Notes: a model not told the origin generated them from the sequence alone. A DNA stretch of 64,000 nucleotides from Nocardia nova (GCF_002933465.1 NZ_PSZE01000014.1:62001-126000), one strand, 5' to 3'. Shown: positions 39,679-48,731, counted from the stretch's first letter. Program-made: numbers and translations.

Positions 39679-40555
39679 CCCGCGCGGCCCGGGGCAGCGG
39701 CGGCGGCGCCACCGCTGCCTTCCCGTCGGACACCGTGGTCTGTGCGGGGATGGGCGTGGTCTTACCCGGATCGGGTTTGGCCACCGGCACGGCGGGAGCG
39801 GCGGCGGACTCCGCCTTATCGGTGGGCGCTGTCTTACCGGTGGGCGCTGTCTTACCGGTGGGCGCTGTCTTACCGGTGGGCGCTGTCTTACCGGTGGGCG
39901 CTGCCTTACTGGTGGGCGCTGACTTACCGGTGGGCGCTGACTTACCGGCCGGCGATTCCGCACCGGCCGGGCCCGGGAACGGCGGCAGCGCCGCGAACCT
40001 CGGGTCGATGCGCGCGGTCCGGCTGACGTGGGTGATCCAGCGCCGTGCGCGGGTCAGCGGATGGTCCGGGAACTGCGGATCCCAGCGCGCGTCGTCGGCG
40101 ACGTTGTAGGGCAGCTTGCCCTTGACCTCGGGCGCGTACGGATGCGGCGGGAACATGTTCGCGAAGCCGACCTTCGGCACCACCGCGGCCTCCCGGACGC
40201 CGGAGCGGCCGGTTTCGGGACACATGATCTTCACGATCGCGCTGCATCCGGCCTTGGGCACGACGATTCCGGCGGTGAAGCCCAGTCCGGTTGCCTGATC
40301 GGCCAGCGGGAACTTCTCCAGGCGCAGCAGGGCCGGCTGGGAATCCACGGTGATGGCATGTGCCTCGATCAGGCAGCCGAACTCGGCCTGCAATTCGGTG
40401 AGGCGGCGGCGCAACGTGTCGATGTCGGACAGCGGGGCGGGTAAGTCCGGTACCAGATCGATATAGCTCAGCGTGATGATGTCACGGGTGGCCGGATTCC
40501 CCCACGTGGTCTGGTCAAGCTGCTGCAGTCCCCCGGTTTCGAACACGATTGGCAC
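39653..40555 (-). CDS. Conserved hypothetical protein with an 18-bp tandem-repeat tail
   Basis: A 300-aa protein. Residues about 1-190 look folded and are rich in aromatic and Pro residues (ITLSYIDLVPDLPAPLSD, LLRLEKFPLADQATGLGFTAG, KVGFANMFPPHPYAPEVKGK, RRWITHVSRTARIDPRF). Residues about 205-245 are Lys/Ala/Pro/Thr repeats of the type K-(S/T)-APT-(G/S/D), followed by an Ala/Pro-rich end. The N-terminal domain resembles an actinobacterial DUF I cannot name. The start is GTG at 40555. No signal peptide. The 3' end overlaps the convergent methyltransferase gene. Confidence 0.75.
   Translation of the reverse strand: MPIVFETGGLQQLDQTTWGNPATRDIITLSYIDLVPDLPAPLSDIDTLRRRLTELQAEFGCLIEAHAITVDSQPALLRLEKFPLADQATGLGFTAGIVVPKAGCSAIVKIMCPETGRSGVREAAVVPKVGFANMFPPHPYAPEVKGKLPYNVADDARWDPQFPDHPLTRARRWITHVSRTARIDPRFAALPPFPGPAGAESPAGKSAPTGKSAPTSKAAPTGKTAPTGKTAPTGKTAPTGKTAPTDKAESAAAPAVPVAKPDPGKTTPIPAQTTVSDGKAAVAPPPLPRAARANAAAASQ
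39821..39946. repeat. Seven 18-bp tandem repeats inside a coding region
   Basis: Unit GGTGGGCGCTGTCTTACC is repeated exactly every 18 bases from 39821 to 39946: four identical copies, then three variants. It encodes a six-residue unit. Identical units point to recent slippage, so copy number may vary among strains. Confidence 0.9.
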
Positions 40556-41109
40556 GCAACCAAGCTACCCATCTGTGACCTTTTCGCACTTCCTGTGGCG
40601 TTTTGTGTTCAAGGCGTGACCACCTGGTAATAAATACCGGACGAAACGGGTGTCAGGTTTGTTTTCATTCGGGGGTCTCCCCGGGCCGCCATGGGGAGCG
40701 CCCCACCTGGTCGAGCGCCATTCGCGGGGTGAACTCGATCTGAGCGTTGATGCTGCGCAGGTCGTCGGTCGCCGCACGGCACCACCAGCAGATTCGACAC
40801 CATCGAGGCCCGCCGCTCCTCGTCCAGGTCGACCATTCGCTCCTCGGTCAGCCGCTGCAGCGCCATGCTCACCGTGCGGTGCCGGGCCGTCGGCTCCGGA
40901 GAGGGCCGGCGTCATCGCCACGGTCGCGGCACCACGTCGGGGGCGGCGTCGTAGGGGTGCACCGTGGCCAAGGTGCCGGACCGCGGCCTCGGATTGGGTC
41001 TGCACGTACTCCTTCGCAGTCGTCGACGGCAAAGGCGGATGGGAAGCTGTCCACGACCCGATAGACCACTACGGCCGCGATCCGGGGTGCCCGGCCGGCG
41101 GGACTCTGC
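40556..41109 (-). pseudogene. Decayed region with ribbon-helix-helix-like fragments
   Basis: About 550 bases with no intact gene. On the minus strand three frames give protein-like pieces in order: MPSTTAKEYVQTQSEAAVRH (from 41032), then SMALQRLTEERMVDLDEERRASMVSNLLVV (about 40870-40780, read in two parts), then ATDDLRSINAQIEFTPRMAL to a stop at about 40672. The last resembles the second helix of Arc-type DNA-binding proteins (RSxNAQIExxLRxAL). The pieces need frameshifts to join, so this looks like a broken antitoxin-like gene. Confidence 0.4.
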
Positions 41110-42474
41110 TCAGGCGGGCCGGATGTTGCGGTTGAAACGGAACAGGTTGGCCGGGTCGTACTCGGACTTCAGCGCCTGCAACCGCGCATAGGTCCGCGCC
41201 GCGTAGCCGGCCCGGGTCTGGTTCTCATCGGCCCACTCGCCGGCGCCGTAGAGGAAGTTCAGGTTGTGGCCGATCGTCCACGGCGCCAACGTCTTCGCGA
41301 TCAAGTCGTGGTAACCCCGCAGATCGGGGCCGTCCGAGTCCGGCATCGTGATGACGCGCGCGTTGTATTCGGCCTCCCGGTGATCCATCGCGATCCCCGC
41401 CGGACCCGGGCGGCGCAGCGCACCCCCGAGATGCCGGAAGCCCGCCACCGCCGCGACCGGCGCCTCGGGGCCGGTGACATCGAGAAAGGCCGAGGCCGCG
41501 TCGGCGGTCAGATCCGACAGCAGTGCGTTGGTCGCGGTGTAGGCGTGCGGGAAATTCGGGTCGCGGTAGATGCCGTGAGTGTCGCTGTAGGGCATCGTTC
41601 GCAGATCGTCGGCGATCCGGGCGCCCACCTCGCGCAGGGGCCGCACCAGCCGCTCACCGTCGGCCGCCGACCCGGTGAAGGCGACGTTGACGGTAGCCAG
41701 ATAGCGCCCGCGCAGCGGCTCCGGAATCGCCGCGACGTCGGGCATCGTCATCATGGTGATCGCCGAGGTCATCTCCTCGGGGACCTCGCCGGTCCACTGC
41801 CGCCACGCCTCGAGGGCGGGTTCCACCAGCGGGGTGTCGAAGGTGAGCTGTCCGCCGTAGACCTCGGTGATCGGGAACAGTTCGATTTCCATGCCGGTGA
41901 CCACACCGAAGTTGCCACCGGAACCCAGTGCGGCGCCGAACAATTCGTCATCGGGGGTGAGGCGGCGCAAGCGACCGTCGGCCGTCACCAGTTCCAGGAC
42001 GCGGACCCGGTCGGCGGCGTAGCCGAAGGTGCGCGCCAGGATGCCGAGCCCGCCGCCCAGGTGATAGCCGATCACGCCGACCGAGGGCGAGGAGCCGTTC
42101 AGCGGCGCCAGACCGTGCGCCACCGCCGCGGCGATCAGCGCCTCGGCCTGCACACCGGCGGCCACCCAGGCGGTGCGGGCGCCCGGGTCGACGCGCACCT
42201 GAGTCATCCGGCGCGTGCTGATCAACACGCCGCCCACGGCCGGCACCGAAAGCCCGTGCCCGGTCGCCTGCACGGCGACGGGCAACCGGTGCCGGGCGGC
42301 GAATTCCACGGCCGCGCGCACATCCTCGGCGTGGAGCGCACCGACGACCAGATCGGGCCGGTGTGTGTAGGCGGTCTGGAAGCCGGAGACCTCGGCGTCG
42401 TAGCCGGCGTCACCCGGGGGGAAGACGGGGCCGGTGACGGTGGGCAGTTCGGCGGGGAAGTTCGAGTTCGTCAT
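41110..42474 (-). CDS. FAD-binding oxidoreductase of the berberine-bridge (BBE) type
   Basis: A 454-aa flavoenzyme. The PP-loop FAD domain covers about 35-210: RPDLVVGALHAEDVRAAVEFAARH, VQATGHG with the His expected to bind FAD covalently, then SVGVIGYHLGGGLGILARTFGYAADRV. The BBE C-terminal segment is at the end (EYDPANLFRFNRNIRP). In bicovalent members a Cys precedes the second motif; here the sequence is GSSPSVG, so only the His link is likely. The start ATG at 42474 faces a divergent LysR gene across 71 bases. Substrate unknown. Confidence 0.92.
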   Translation of the reverse strand: MTNSNFPAELPTVTGPVFPPGDAGYDAEVSGFQTAYTHRPDLVVGALHAEDVRAAVEFAARHRLPVAVQATGHGLSVPAVGGVLISTRRMTQVRVDPGARTAWVAAGVQAEALIAAAVAHGLAPLNGSSPSVGVIGYHLGGGLGILARTFGYAADRVRVLELVTADGRLRRLTPDDELFGAALGSGGNFGVVTGMEIELFPITEVYGGQLTFDTPLVEPALEAWRQWTGEVPEEMTSAITMMTMPDVAAIPEPLRGRYLATVNVAFTGSAADGERLVRPLREVGARIADDLRTMPYSDTHGIYRDPNFPHAYTATNALLSDLTADAASAFLDVTGPEAPVAAVAGFRHLGGALRRPGPAGIAMDHREAEYNARVITMPDSDGPDLRGYHDLIAKTLAPWTIGHNLNFLYGAGEWADENQTRAGYAARTYARLQALKSEYDPANLFRFNRNIRPA

Positions 42475-42545
42475 GTCCTGAACTCTGCCGCCGGGCAATT
42501 GAGAAGTAAAACAGATAGTTCTTCTCGGTACTAGAATGAACAGTT

Positions 42546-43457
42546 ATGGAACTGCGGCAGTTGCGCTACTTCGTCACCGTCGCCGAGGAGGCCAATTTCA
42601 CTCGGGCGGCCCAGCGGCTGCATCTGGCCCAGCCCGGTCTCTCGGCGCAGATCCGGCAGCTGGAGCGCGAATTGGGTCAGCCGCTGCTCGACCGGTCCGG
42701 ACGCACCGTGACACTGACCGCTGCCGGTGCCGCCGTGCTGCCGCACGCACGGGCGGCATTGGAAGCGGCACAACAGGTTTCCTTCACCGTCGACGAGTTC
42801 ACCGGATTGTTGCGAGGACAGGTCCGTATCGGCCTGATCTCCGGGGCGGCGACCGAGGAGTTCGACGTCGCAACGGTCCTGTCGGCCTTCCACCGCGATC
42901 ACCCGCAGGTCGGCATCACCCTCACCGAGGACACCACCGCCCGCATGCTCGCCGCGCTGACCCACGGCGAACTCGATATCGCCTTGGTCGGGCTGACCGG
43001 TGAGAAACTCGACGAACGCTTGGCCGCTGACATCGTCTTCGAGGCGCGCCTGGCCGCGGCCGTGGCGCGCGACGACCACGCGTTCGGCTCCCGGATCACA
43101 CTGGACGAGTTGCGCGAGCGCTCCCTGATCTGCCTGCCGCGAGGCACCGGAATCCGCGGCGTGCTCGAACGTTGCTGTGCCGCTGTGGGATTCACTCCGA
43201 TGATCGAGTTCGAGGCCGCGGCGCCGCCGCTGCTCGTTCAGCTCGCCGCCGGCGGACTGGGTATCGCCGTGGTGCCGGCCCTCGGCGCCGCCCAAGCCGA
43301 GGCCGCGGGAGTCCGGATGATCGAGATCACCGATCCCGAGCTGTACGGACAGCTCGCCCTGGTCTGGCGGTCGGATCGGCCGGCGGCACCGGCCGCGAAG
43401 GTACTGCTCGGGCAGTTGCGGATCGCGCTGGGCCCCCGGAGGGCAGCGCACCGATGA
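42546..43457 (+). CDS. LysR-family transcriptional regulator
   Basis: A 303-aa regulator. The winged helix-turn-helix covers about 1-60: MELRQLRYFVTVAEEANFTRAAQRLHLAQPGLSAQIRQLE. The effector domain (about 90-295) includes GQVRIGLISGAATEEF and LLVQLAAGGLGIAVVPALG. It is divergent from the BBE-type oxidase and probably activates it in response to a related small molecule. The start ATG is ten bases after a TAGAATGAA promoter-like stretch. Confidence 0.94.
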   Translation: MELRQLRYFVTVAEEANFTRAAQRLHLAQPGLSAQIRQLERELGQPLLDRSGRTVTLTAAGAAVLPHARAALEAAQQVSFTVDEFTGLLRGQVRIGLISGAATEEFDVATVLSAFHRDHPQVGITLTEDTTARMLAALTHGELDIALVGLTGEKLDERLAADIVFEARLAAAVARDDHAFGSRITLDELRERSLICLPRGTGIRGVLERCCAAVGFTPMIEFEAAAPPLLVQLAAGGLGIAVVPALGAAQAEAAGVRMIEITDPELYGQLALVWRSDRPAAPAAKVLLGQLRIALGPRRAAHR

Positions 43458-43557
43458 ATGCCGCCGCCGGACCACGTGCTTGCTATCGACTGCCGACCGC
43501 CAGGCGGCACGCCTCGATACAGCCGCGAATTTCGACAGCGCGGGCTGGGAGATGAAC

Positions 43558-43689
43558 GGGACCTCGGCTGCGGCTGCCGTTGGGCAGCGATTCGGTCGAC
43601 ACCCTGCTCGGCCACCTCCACGCCGTGCGCGCCGAATTCGGCGGGTGGGAGAAGATCTCGCGCGCAACGGCCTTCGACGAGAACTGAGC
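43558..43689 (+). pseudogene. 3' remnant of a short-chain dehydrogenase gene
   Basis: Plus-strand codons read LRLPLGSDSVDTLLGHLHAV, then RAEFGGWEKISRATAFDEN and a stop at 43689. This matches the typical C-terminus of SDR-family oxidoreductases. A TGA lies in frame just upstream and no Rossmann motif precedes it, so only the tail survives, between the LysR gene and the ABC transporter. Confidence 0.5.
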
Positions 43690-43701
43690 CTCGATCGCGT
43701 T

Positions 43702-44490
43702 CTACAGGATTCGGGACAGGAAGGCCTGGGTTCGCTCGTGTTGCGGATTCGCCAGCACCTCGCGCGGATCCCCGGCCTCCACCACCACGCCCCCGTCCAT
43801 GAACACCAGCTGGTCGGCGACCTCGCGGGCGAAACCCATTTCGTGCGTGACGACCACCATCGTCATGCCCGAATGCGCCAATTCGCGCATGACCGTGAGA
43901 ACTTCGCCGACCAGCTCGGGATCCAGGGCGGAGGTGGGCTCGTCGAACAGCATCAGTTTCGGATCCATCGCCAGGGCGCGGGCGATCGCGACCCGCTGCT
44001 GCTGACCACCCGACAGCTGCGCCGGATAGGTATCGGCCTTGTCCGCCAAGCCGACTCGATCGAGCAGTTCCCGCGCCCGGGCGACCGCCTTGGCGCGGGA
44101 CATCTTCTTCACATGGATCGGCGCCTCGATAACATTCGCCAGCGCGGTGCGGTGCGGGAACAGGTTGAAGTGCTGGAACACCATGCCGACGTCGCGGCGC
44201 TGGCGAGCCGACTCCCTCGGACGCAGTTCGTAGAGTTTGCCCCCGCGCTCGCGATAGCCGACCAGATCGCCGTCGACATAGAGCCGCCCGGCGTTCACCC
44301 GTTCCAGATGGTTGATGCAGCGCAGAAAGGTCGACTTTCCGGATCCGGACGGGCCGATCAGGCACATCACCTGCCCACGCGCGACCTCGAGCGACACCCC
44401 CTGCAACACCTGCAACGCGCCGAAGTTCTTGCACACCCGCTCGGCCCGGATCATCGGAACATCGGCCGAGGCCGCCGTGGCGCTGCTCAT
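43702..44490 (-). CDS. Polar amino-acid ABC transporter ATP-binding protein
   Basis: A 262-aa ATPase of the GlnQ/HisP type. Walker A GPSGSGKST, the Q-loop FQHFNLFPHRT, the signature QLSGGQQQRVAIARAL, Walker B LMLFDEPTSALDPE and the His switch VVVTHEMGF are intact. The ATG overlaps the permease stop by four bases (ATGA). It powers import together with the two genes upstream in the same operon: substrate-binding lipoprotein, permease, ATPase. Confidence 0.96.
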   Translation of the reverse strand: MSSATAASADVPMIRAERVCKNFGALQVLQGVSLEVARGQVMCLIGPSGSGKSTFLRCINHLERVNAGRLYVDGDLVGYRERGGKLYELRPRESARQRRDVGMVFQHFNLFPHRTALANVIEAPIHVKKMSRAKAVARARELLDRVGLADKADTYPAQLSGGQQQRVAIARALAMDPKLMLFDEPTSALDPELVGEVLTVMRELAHSGMTMVVVTHEMGFAREVADQLVFMDGGVVVEAGDPREVLANPQHERTQAFLSRIL

Positions 44491-45437
44491 TTGCCGACCT
44501 CCATCGTCTGCTGTGCGGTGGCCAGTGCGCGCAGCTGGCGGCCGGTCAACTGCCGCGTCACGCCCCGCGAGTAATACCGCTCGAGATAGAACTGGCCGAC
44601 CATCAGCACGCTGGTGATCGCCAGATACCAGGTCGCGCTGACCAGTAGCAGCGGGATCGGCTGGAAGTTGATGCCGTAGATGTCGCGGGCGCGGCCGTAC
44701 AGATCGGTGGTGAGCGGGATCGCGGTGACCAGTGAGGTGGTCTTCAACATCGAGATCAGTTCGTTGCCCGTGGGTGGGATGATCACCCGCATCGCCTGCG
44801 GTAACACCGTGCGCCGCATGGTCTGTCCCCACGACATGCCCAGCGCCACCGATGCCTCGCGCTGCCCCTCGCCCACCGAATTCACTCCGGCACGCACGAT
44901 CTCGGCCATATAGGCGGCCTCGTTCAGACCCAGGCCGATCATGGCGAAGATGAACGGCTGCGACCAATCCTGCACATCCCACTGCACGAAACTGGGCCCG
45001 CCGAACGGGATTCCGAGCTGAATCGATTTGTACAGCGCGGGGAACAGGCCCCAGAAGACGAGCTGGATGTACACCGGGGTGCCGCGGAAGACCCACAGAT
45101 ACACCCACGACACCGACCGCAGCACCGGATTCGGCGACAGCCGCATCACCGCGAGGATCACACCCAGGACGACGCCGATCGCCATCGCCAGCACGGTCAG
45201 TTCGAGGGTGACCGCCGCACCCTCGGAGATCCGCCGATCGAACAGATACTTCCAGTAGGTGTCCCAGCGATAGGCCGGGTTGGTGGCGGCACCGTAGACG
45301 AACAGCCCGAGCAGGATCAGCAGCACCGCCGCGGCGAGCCAGCGTCCGGGCCGCCGCAGCGGTACGGCCTCGATCGGCTCCGGCATGGATGCCTGGGGCG
45401 GGGCGGCCTGCGAGCCGGCGGGGGGTTGCGCGGACAT
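44487..45437 (-). CDS. Polar amino-acid ABC transporter permease
   Basis: A 316-aa inner-membrane protein. A Pro-rich N-terminal tail precedes a first hydrophobic helix (AAAVLLILLGLFVYGA), then a HisM/GlnP-type core of about five helices. The family segment VFRGTPVYIQLVFWG and the cytoplasmic EAA loop EGQREASVALGMSWGQTMRRTVLPQAMR, which contacts the ATPase, are clear. The start could be GTG 45443 or ATG 45437; AAAGG upstream suits the ATG. It follows the binding-protein stop almost directly. Confidence 0.95.
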   Translation of the reverse strand: MSAQPPAGSQAAPPQASMPEPIEAVPLRRPGRWLAAAVLLILLGLFVYGAATNPAYRWDTYWKYLFDRRISEGAAVTLELTVLAMAIGVVLGVILAVMRLSPNPVLRSVSWVYLWVFRGTPVYIQLVFWGLFPALYKSIQLGIPFGGPSFVQWDVQDWSQPFIFAMIGLGLNEAAYMAEIVRAGVNSVGEGQREASVALGMSWGQTMRRTVLPQAMRVIIPPTGNELISMLKTTSLVTAIPLTTDLYGRARDIYGINFQPIPLLLVSATWYLAITSVLMVGQFYLERYYSRGVTRQLTGRQLRALATAQQTMEVGK

Positions 45438-45443
45438 GTGCAC

Positions 45444-46352
45444 TCAGCCTTTCGCGCCGTTGATGACCGAGGTGGTGATCGCACCGGCCGCCACGCCCCA
45501 GTTCTCGGCGATGGTGCGATAGACGCCGGAATCGATCAGATGCTGCAGCGCCGCTTGCAGTACCGGGGCCAGCGGCGAACCCTTCGGTACCGGCCAGCCG
45601 TAGGGTTCGGCCTCGAACACCGCGCCCGCGGCCTCGATGGTGTCGGGATTGCGCTTGATCGCATACGCGGTGACCGGGGAATCGGCGGACATGGCGTCGA
45701 CCTGGCCGAGGACCAGGGCCGTGGCCGCCGCACTCTGTTCGTCGTAGGACATCTTATGAATCTCGGGCTTGCCGGCCTCGCTGCAGGCCTTCGACTTCGC
45801 GGGGATCTCGTCGATGTCCTCGGTCGTGGTGCGCTGCACAGCGACCTTCTTGCCGCAGGCGTTGTTCGGGTCGATCGGACGGCCCTTGCGCTGCGCCCAC
45901 TGAACGCCGGCGGAGAAGTAGTCCACGAAGTCGACGGTCTTCTCCCGCGTCAGATTGTCGGTGAACGACGACATTCCCACGTCAACCGTGCCGGCCTCGA
46001 TCGCGGGGATGATTTTCTCGAAGTCGGCTTCCTGATAGTCGGCGCGGACGCCGAGCACGGCGGCGACCGCATCCATCAGATCGACGTCGAATCCGATGAT
46101 CTGCCCGGTATGCGGATCCCGGTACTCGTTGGGCTGATACGGAACGTTCACACCGACCGCGAGCCGTCCCGCCTGCGCGATCGTCGGCGGCAGCTGCGCG
46201 GCGATCGACTCCACCTTCGTCACCGGCACCTTGGGTACCTTGGGCGATTCGTCCTCGGTGTTGTCCGCACATCCCGCTGCCAGCGCCGCCGCACCGACGA
46301 TCACGCACGCGGCTCGCAGGATGTACCCGCGGGCGCCGAGTCGAACTGACAC
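45444..46352 (-). CDS. Polar amino-acid ABC transporter substrate-binding lipoprotein
   Basis: A 302-aa family 3 solute-binding protein. The signal peptide RAACVIVGAAALAAGCAD has a lipobox (LAAGC), so it should be lipid-anchored after processing by Lgt. The binding core holds RLAVGVNVPYQPNEYRDPHTGQIIGFDVDLMDAVA, typical of Glu/Gln/Arg/cystine-type binding proteins, and VGMSSFTDNLTREKTVDFVDYF. I start at GTG 46352 because GGAGGG lies four bases upstream. It is the first gene of the transporter operon. The ligand is not predictable beyond polar amino acids. Confidence 0.93.
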   Translation of the reverse strand: MSVRLGARGYILRAACVIVGAAALAAGCADNTEDESPKVPKVPVTKVESIAAQLPPTIAQAGRLAVGVNVPYQPNEYRDPHTGQIIGFDVDLMDAVAAVLGVRADYQEADFEKIIPAIEAGTVDVGMSSFTDNLTREKTVDFVDYFSAGVQWAQRKGRPIDPNNACGKKVAVQRTTTEDIDEIPAKSKACSEAGKPEIHKMSYDEQSAAATALVLGQVDAMSADSPVTAYAIKRNPDTIEAAGAVFEAEPYGWPVPKGSPLAPVLQAALQHLIDSGVYRTIAENWGVAAGAITTSVINGAKG

Positions 46353-46504
46353 GCGGCCCTCCGTATTCGCGCGACCCGCCACCATGATCGGGTCGCCGTG
46401 TAGCAATGCAGCCATTCGAAAATCTAGGCGATCGGCACGAGATGCGCCGGTCGGTTACCGAAGGTTAATGCGCGCCACGACCGGCGGCAGGGGTACACGC
46501 CGAT

Positions 46505-47587
46505 TCACCGGCGATGCACGCGAGCCCGGACCTGCTCGGTGAATTCACTGGTCGAGGCCAGTCCGCCGAGGTCGGCGGTGGCGATACCGGCCGCCAGGGT
46601 CGCCGCCACCGCGCGGTCGATCCGGTCGGCGGCGCCCAGCAGCGCCGGATCGTCGTCGCGGGTGCCCAGCCAGCGCAACAGCATCGCGGCCGACAGTTGC
46701 AGCGCGCCCGGATTCGCTCGGTTGCGCCCCGCCAGCGTGGGAGCCGCGCCGTGCACCGCCTGAGCCATCGCCTTGTCGTCCGAGCAGTTCAGCGAGGCCG
46801 CCAAGCCCAGCGACCCGGCGAGTTCCCCCGCGAGGTCGGAGAGGATGTCGCCGAACAGGTTCTCGGTCACCAGGACGTCGTAGTCACCGGGCGCGCGGAC
46901 CAGATGGGCCGCGGCGGCGTCGACATGTTCGTCGTCGACCTCGATCCCCGAATATCGCGCGGCGACGTCCAAGCAGACCTCGCGGAACAGTCCCATCGTC
47001 ATCGGCAGCACATTCGCCTTGTGCACGATCGTCAACCGGCCGCGCCGCGCGGCCGCGAGCGCGCAGGCCTGATGCGCGATGCGTTCGCAGGCGGCCCGGG
47101 TGATCACGGCCACGGCCATCGCCACATCGGCGGTGGGCCGGAATTCGCCCGAGCCGGCGAACATGTTGCGATCGGCGTAGAAGCCCTCGCTGTTCTCGCG
47201 CACGATCACCAGATCGATGTCCTTCGCCGCCGCCCGGACGCCCGGAAAGGTCCGAGCCGGGCGGATATTCGCGTACAGGCCGAAGCGTTTGCGGATCGCC
47301 CCGCCCGGCGGGGCCCCGATGCGATGATGCGGGGCGTAGGAGGCGTTGTCGTGCGGACCGAGAATCCAGGCATCGAGATCAGCGAGGGCGGTCAGCGTGG
47401 TCTCCGGCAGCGGTTCCCCGCATTCGGCGATGGCCGCATGCCCGATCGGGAGCTCGACCCATTCCGGCGCCGCCGCACCGGCCGCGGCGAGAGCTTCGTC
47501 CACCACGGTCCGGGTCGCCCGCACCACCTCCGGCCCGATGCCGTCGCCCTCGATCAGCCCGAGCCGCACCGCCCGCCGCGCATCCAC
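46505..47587 (-). CDS. Isocitrate/isopropylmalate-type dehydrogenase (LeuB-like)
   Basis: A 360-aa NAD(P)-dependent beta-decarboxylating dehydrogenase. The N-terminus RLGLIEGDGIGPEVV, the VRENSEGFYADRN segment, VHKANVLPMT with the catalytic Lys, and the family signature VTENLFGDILSDLAGELAGSLGLAAS are all present. The substrate could be isopropylmalate, homoisocitrate or tartrate; I cannot tell from this sequence. GTG 47587 is preferred because GAGGAG stands eight bases upstream. No other leucine gene adjoins it, although a LeuA regulatory-domain protein is encoded 1.3 kb away. Confidence 0.88.
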   Translation of the reverse strand: MDARRAVRLGLIEGDGIGPEVVRATRTVVDEALAAAGAAAPEWVELPIGHAAIAECGEPLPETTLTALADLDAWILGPHDNASYAPHHRIGAPPGGAIRKRFGLYANIRPARTFPGVRAAAKDIDLVIVRENSEGFYADRNMFAGSGEFRPTADVAMAVAVITRAACERIAHQACALAAARRGRLTIVHKANVLPMTMGLFREVCLDVAARYSGIEVDDEHVDAAAAHLVRAPGDYDVLVTENLFGDILSDLAGELAGSLGLAASLNCSDDKAMAQAVHGAAPTLAGRNRANPGALQLSAAMLLRWLGTRDDDPALLGAADRIDRAVAATLAAGIATADLGGLASTSEFTEQVRARVHRR

Positions 47588-47751
47588 CGCGCTCACTCCT
47601 CTGCTCGCACCCCGTCCCGGCCGGTCCGCGGCCCGGCACACCGGGTCACCCTATTGGGTACCGGGTCACCGAGCCGACCGCGGGCCCGGCCTGCCCGGGA
47701 ACTCGCGTATAGGCGCACCGGGCCGCCCGCGCGCGTAAGTTGGCCTGAACC

Positions 47752-48273
47752 ATGGTGCAGTCGGTGGAACTGGTACTCGACGAGGCGGCGGAGGCCGAGG
47801 TTCGCCGGCAGTGGCGTGCGCTGGCCGCGGCCGGAACGCACAGTCCCACACCGGAACACCGGCCGCACATCACCGTCGCGGTCGCCCGCGAGATCTGGCC
47901 CCGGCTGGACAAGACGCTGGCCGCGCTGCCGTTCCGGCCGCTCCCGATCCGGCTGGGCGGGCTGCTGATATTCGGCGCCCGCCATCCGATTCTGGTACGG
48001 CTGGTGGTGCCCACCGAAGACCTGCTGACGATGCAACGGCGCATCGCTGCGGTCGTCGACGCGTGCCCGGGCGTTCCGGCGAACATGTGCCCGGACGCAT
48101 GGACCCCGCACGTCACGCTGGCACGGCGGCTGAAACCGGAGCACTGGCCCGCGGCGATCGAAGCGGCAGCCGCCGAGCGGGATTTTGCGGCTACCGTGGT
48201 GGGTATTCGGCGGTGGGACGGTGATCGGCGAATCGAGTGGCCGATCGCCCCAGGGGGTGGAGTCCACGGTTGA
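47752..48273 (+). CDS. 2'-5' RNA ligase/2H phosphoesterase family protein
   Basis: A 173-aa protein with both 2H catalytic motifs, H-x-T: RPHITVAV (about residue 37) and TPHVTLAR (about residue 124). The spacing and length suit the LigT/YjcG-like family, which acts on 2',3'-cyclic or 2'-5' phosphodiester bonds in RNA or nucleotides. The two halves are internally duplicated. The ATG lies soon after the divergent LeuB-like gene. The thioredoxin gene follows 76 bases later in the same direction. Confidence 0.9.
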   Translation: MVQSVELVLDEAAEAEVRRQWRALAAAGTHSPTPEHRPHITVAVAREIWPRLDKTLAALPFRPLPIRLGGLLIFGARHPILVRLVVPTEDLLTMQRRIAAVVDACPGVPANMCPDAWTPHVTLARRLKPEHWPAAIEAAAAERDFAATVVGIRRWDGDRRIEWPIAPGGGVHG

Positions 48274-48349
48274 GCCGCGGACGCCGGCCACGCGGAAGAT
48301 ATGCACAGCGTCCCGCGTTGCACCGCAGACAACGACACGAGAGGAACCC

Positions 48350-48715
48350 ATGGCCACCCAGACCCTGACCGCGCAGAACTTCGACGAGATCGTGACCGGA
48401 AACGACGTCGTCCTCGTCGATTTCTGGGCCGATTGGTGCGGGCCCTGTAAGGCGTTCGCGCCCACCTTCGAGGCATCCTCGGAACAACATCCCGATGTCG
48501 TCCACGGCAAGGTCGACACCGAAGCAGAGCAGAGCCTCGCCGCCGCCGCCAACATCCGCTCCATCCCCACGATCATGGCCTTCCGCGAGGGTGTCCTGGT
48601 CTTCGCGCAGCCGGGCGCACTGCCGCCGGCCGCGCTGGAAGATCTGGTCTCCCAGGTGAAGGCGCTCGATATGGAAGAGGTGCGCAAGCAGCTCGCCGAA
48701 CAGCAGCAGGGCTGA
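48350..48715 (+). CDS. trxA: Thioredoxin
   Basis: A 121-aa thioredoxin. The redox site is WCGPC (Cys30 and Cys33) in VLVDFWADWCGPCKAF, and the cis-Pro loop is IRSIPTIMAF. The C-terminus is extended and acidic (QVKALDMEEVRKQLAEQQ). It reduces protein disulphides with electrons from thioredoxin reductase. The ATG has GAGAGGAACCC upstream. A hairpin terminator follows directly. Other thioredoxin copies may exist outside the window, so the symbol is general. Confidence 0.94.
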   Translation: MATQTLTAQNFDEIVTGNDVVLVDFWADWCGPCKAFAPTFEASSEQHPDVVHGKVDTEAEQSLAAAANIRSIPTIMAFREGVLVFAQPGALPPAALEDLVSQVKALDMEEVRKQLAEQQQG

Positions 48716-48731
48716 CCCGCACGAACCGGTG

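Noticed and set aside
39821..39946. A CRISPR array
   Set aside because: The 18-bp units are directly adjacent with no spacers and lie in a coding frame.
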